Part shown: positions 8,273-9,142 of the stretch, one piece after another | How the letters are laid out: each line of letters starts with the position of its first letter | How positions within the stretch are numbered: the stretch's first letter is position 1 | Assembly (NCBI GenBank): GCA_023435965.1 | Contig: JAEZLC010000068.1 | Location: forward strand, 1-9,142 | Source of the DNA: Cyanobacteria bacterium OH_CDB_58 | GTDB taxonomy: Bacteria > Cyanobacteriota > Vampirovibrionia > Gastranaerophilales > Gastranaerophilaceae | DNA: 9,142 nucleotides | Reading direction: 5' to 3' | Notes under the pieces: generated by a model | What the model was told of the DNA's origin: nothing | What the model saw: only the letters and a program-made list of their open reading frames with translations | Databases searched by the model: none | Made by a program: the position numbers and the translations under genes

Positions 8273-9142
8273 TAATATCTTCAGGATTTACAACCTGTGC
8301 ACCTTTTAAATTAGACTTATTCACAGGTTCGCTTCTTCTTTCAGCAACATTAGCTGGTTTTCTCTCTTGCTTCTGTGGTGGTGGTGCAACTTTTGCTTTT
8401 AATGCGGGTCTGATTAATGGCTTTTTGGCAATTAGATTTGTTTGTATCTCGGCCGCACCTTGAACTAATCCACTTAACGCATCAATGATATGCTGGATTT
8501 TATCTGAATAAGTTTTTAAATTATCAGCTGAAGAAGCACTCTCTTGAGCTGTTGAAGCTGTAGAATTTACTACTATTTCCATTTGAGCAATAGCTTTATT
8601 TATTTGAGAAATACCAACTTCTTGCTCTTGGCTGGCAGTAGAAATTTCTTCAAGCAATTCACTTACTTTGTGTGTTTCTTCTTGAATTTCAACTAATGAA
8701 GCGCTAACTTGTTCTGAAATATTTAAACTTCTTTCTGAAAGCGTTATATTGCTCTCAATAATCGTCGCAGTGTCTTTTGCGGCTTGAGCACTTCTTTGAG
8801 CCAGATTTCTAACTTCTTCTGCAACAACAGCAAAACCTTTACCTGCTTCGCCGGCCCTTGCAGCTTCTACTGCTGCATTCAAAGATAAAATATTAGTTTG
8901 GAAAGCTATTTCGTCAATTACTTTTATTATTTTAGAAATTTCTGCACTTGATTTCTTTAACTCTTCCATAGCCTCTAACATTTTATGCATTTCAGCATTA
9001 CCTTTATCGGCAACTTCTTTGGTTTGTTTTGCAAGATGATCAGCTTCTCGAGTATTTTGAGCTGTCTGATGAATCATAGAAGCTGATTCTTCAAGAGTTG
9101 ATGATGTCTCTTGAATAGAAGCCGCCTGCTCAGCAGTACCTT
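8253..9142 (-). CDS. Methyl-accepting chemotaxis protein, cytoplasmic signalling domain (N-terminus off the window)
   Basis: The frame is open to the right edge, giving 295 residues of the receptor's C-terminal half; the Met at 9077 is internal. It is a long coiled-coil hairpin. The kinase-contact tip [21 protein letters not shown] (about 77-97 of the visible part) continues into [21 protein letters not shown], the most conserved receptor segment, which binds CheA and CheW. Methylation-type sites are visible on both arms: SSTLEESAS near the visible N-terminus, and STAQESASS on the return helix. After the coil a flexible tail of about 65 residues, rich in Pro, Lys and Arg, ends in EDIIPLDDF. 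The sensor, HAMP and membrane helices would lie outside the window, so ligand and location of sensing are unknown. It sits directly upstream of cheR, cheD and cheB. Confidence 0.96.
   Translation of the reverse strand, partial: GTAEQAASIQETSSTLEESASMIHQTAQNTREADHLAKQTKEVADKGNAEMHKMLEAMEELKKSSAEISKIIKVIDEIAFQTNILSLNAAVEAARAGEAGKGFAVVAEEVRNLAQRSAQAAKDTATIIESNITLSERSLNISEQVSASLVEIQEETHKVSELLEEISTASQEQEVGISQINKAIAQMEIVVNSTASTAQESASSADNLKTYSDKIQHIIDALSGLVQGAAEIQTNLIAKKPLIRPALKAKVAPPPQKQERKPANVAERRSEPVNKSNLKGAQVVNPEDIIPLDDF

Overview
The window comes from a low-GC, motile (chemotactic) bacterium. The evidence is AT-rich coding sequence with Shine-Dalgarno starts, tightly overlapping same-strand genes and a chemotaxis block with CheR, CheD and CheB. 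The phylum cannot be fixed from the sequence alone. Lineages such as Vampirovibrionia/Melainabacteria, Elusimicrobia or Spirochaetes would fit, but this is only a guess.

Left part, minus strand (4855 down to the left edge): five tightly packed genes that look like one operon. In transcription order they are a HAD-IB (MtnX-like) phosphatase, a class III PLP aminotransferase with a cysteine-rich insert, an alpha/beta hydrolase with a Cys in place of the usual Ser nucleophile, a small four-helix membrane protein, and a fused PabB-PabC (aminodeoxychorismate synthase component I plus lyase) that runs off the window at base 1. PabB-PabC makes p-aminobenzoate for folate. What the first three enzymes make is unknown; amino transfer, dephosphorylation and hydrolysis together suggest a small-molecule pathway.

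Middle (4856-5816): a 182-base divergent intergenic region with a candidate extended -10 promoter and a leader hairpin for the left operon. It is followed by a lone plus-strand gene (5038-5787, about 27% GC by hand count) whose protein looks like a free-standing EndoU-family ribonuclease. No signal peptide, delivery domain or neighbouring immunity gene is visible.

Right part, minus strand (9142 down to 5817): the signalling domain of a methyl-accepting chemotaxis protein (N-terminus off the window), then cheR, cheD and cheB. The last three overlap one another. CheR and CheB add and remove receptor methyl groups, and CheD is normally a receptor glutamine deamidase. This CheD keeps the active-site Cys but has Val where the catalytic His is expected. 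A 15-bp hairpin that is fully paired only in the minus-strand RNA (two G-U pairs) spans the MCP stop codon and may reduce or separate downstream che expression.

No tRNA, rRNA, CRISPR array or transposon was seen. The most interesting items are the orphan EndoU-like gene, the His-less CheD, and the uncharacterised aminotransferase/HAD/Cys-hydrolase operon.
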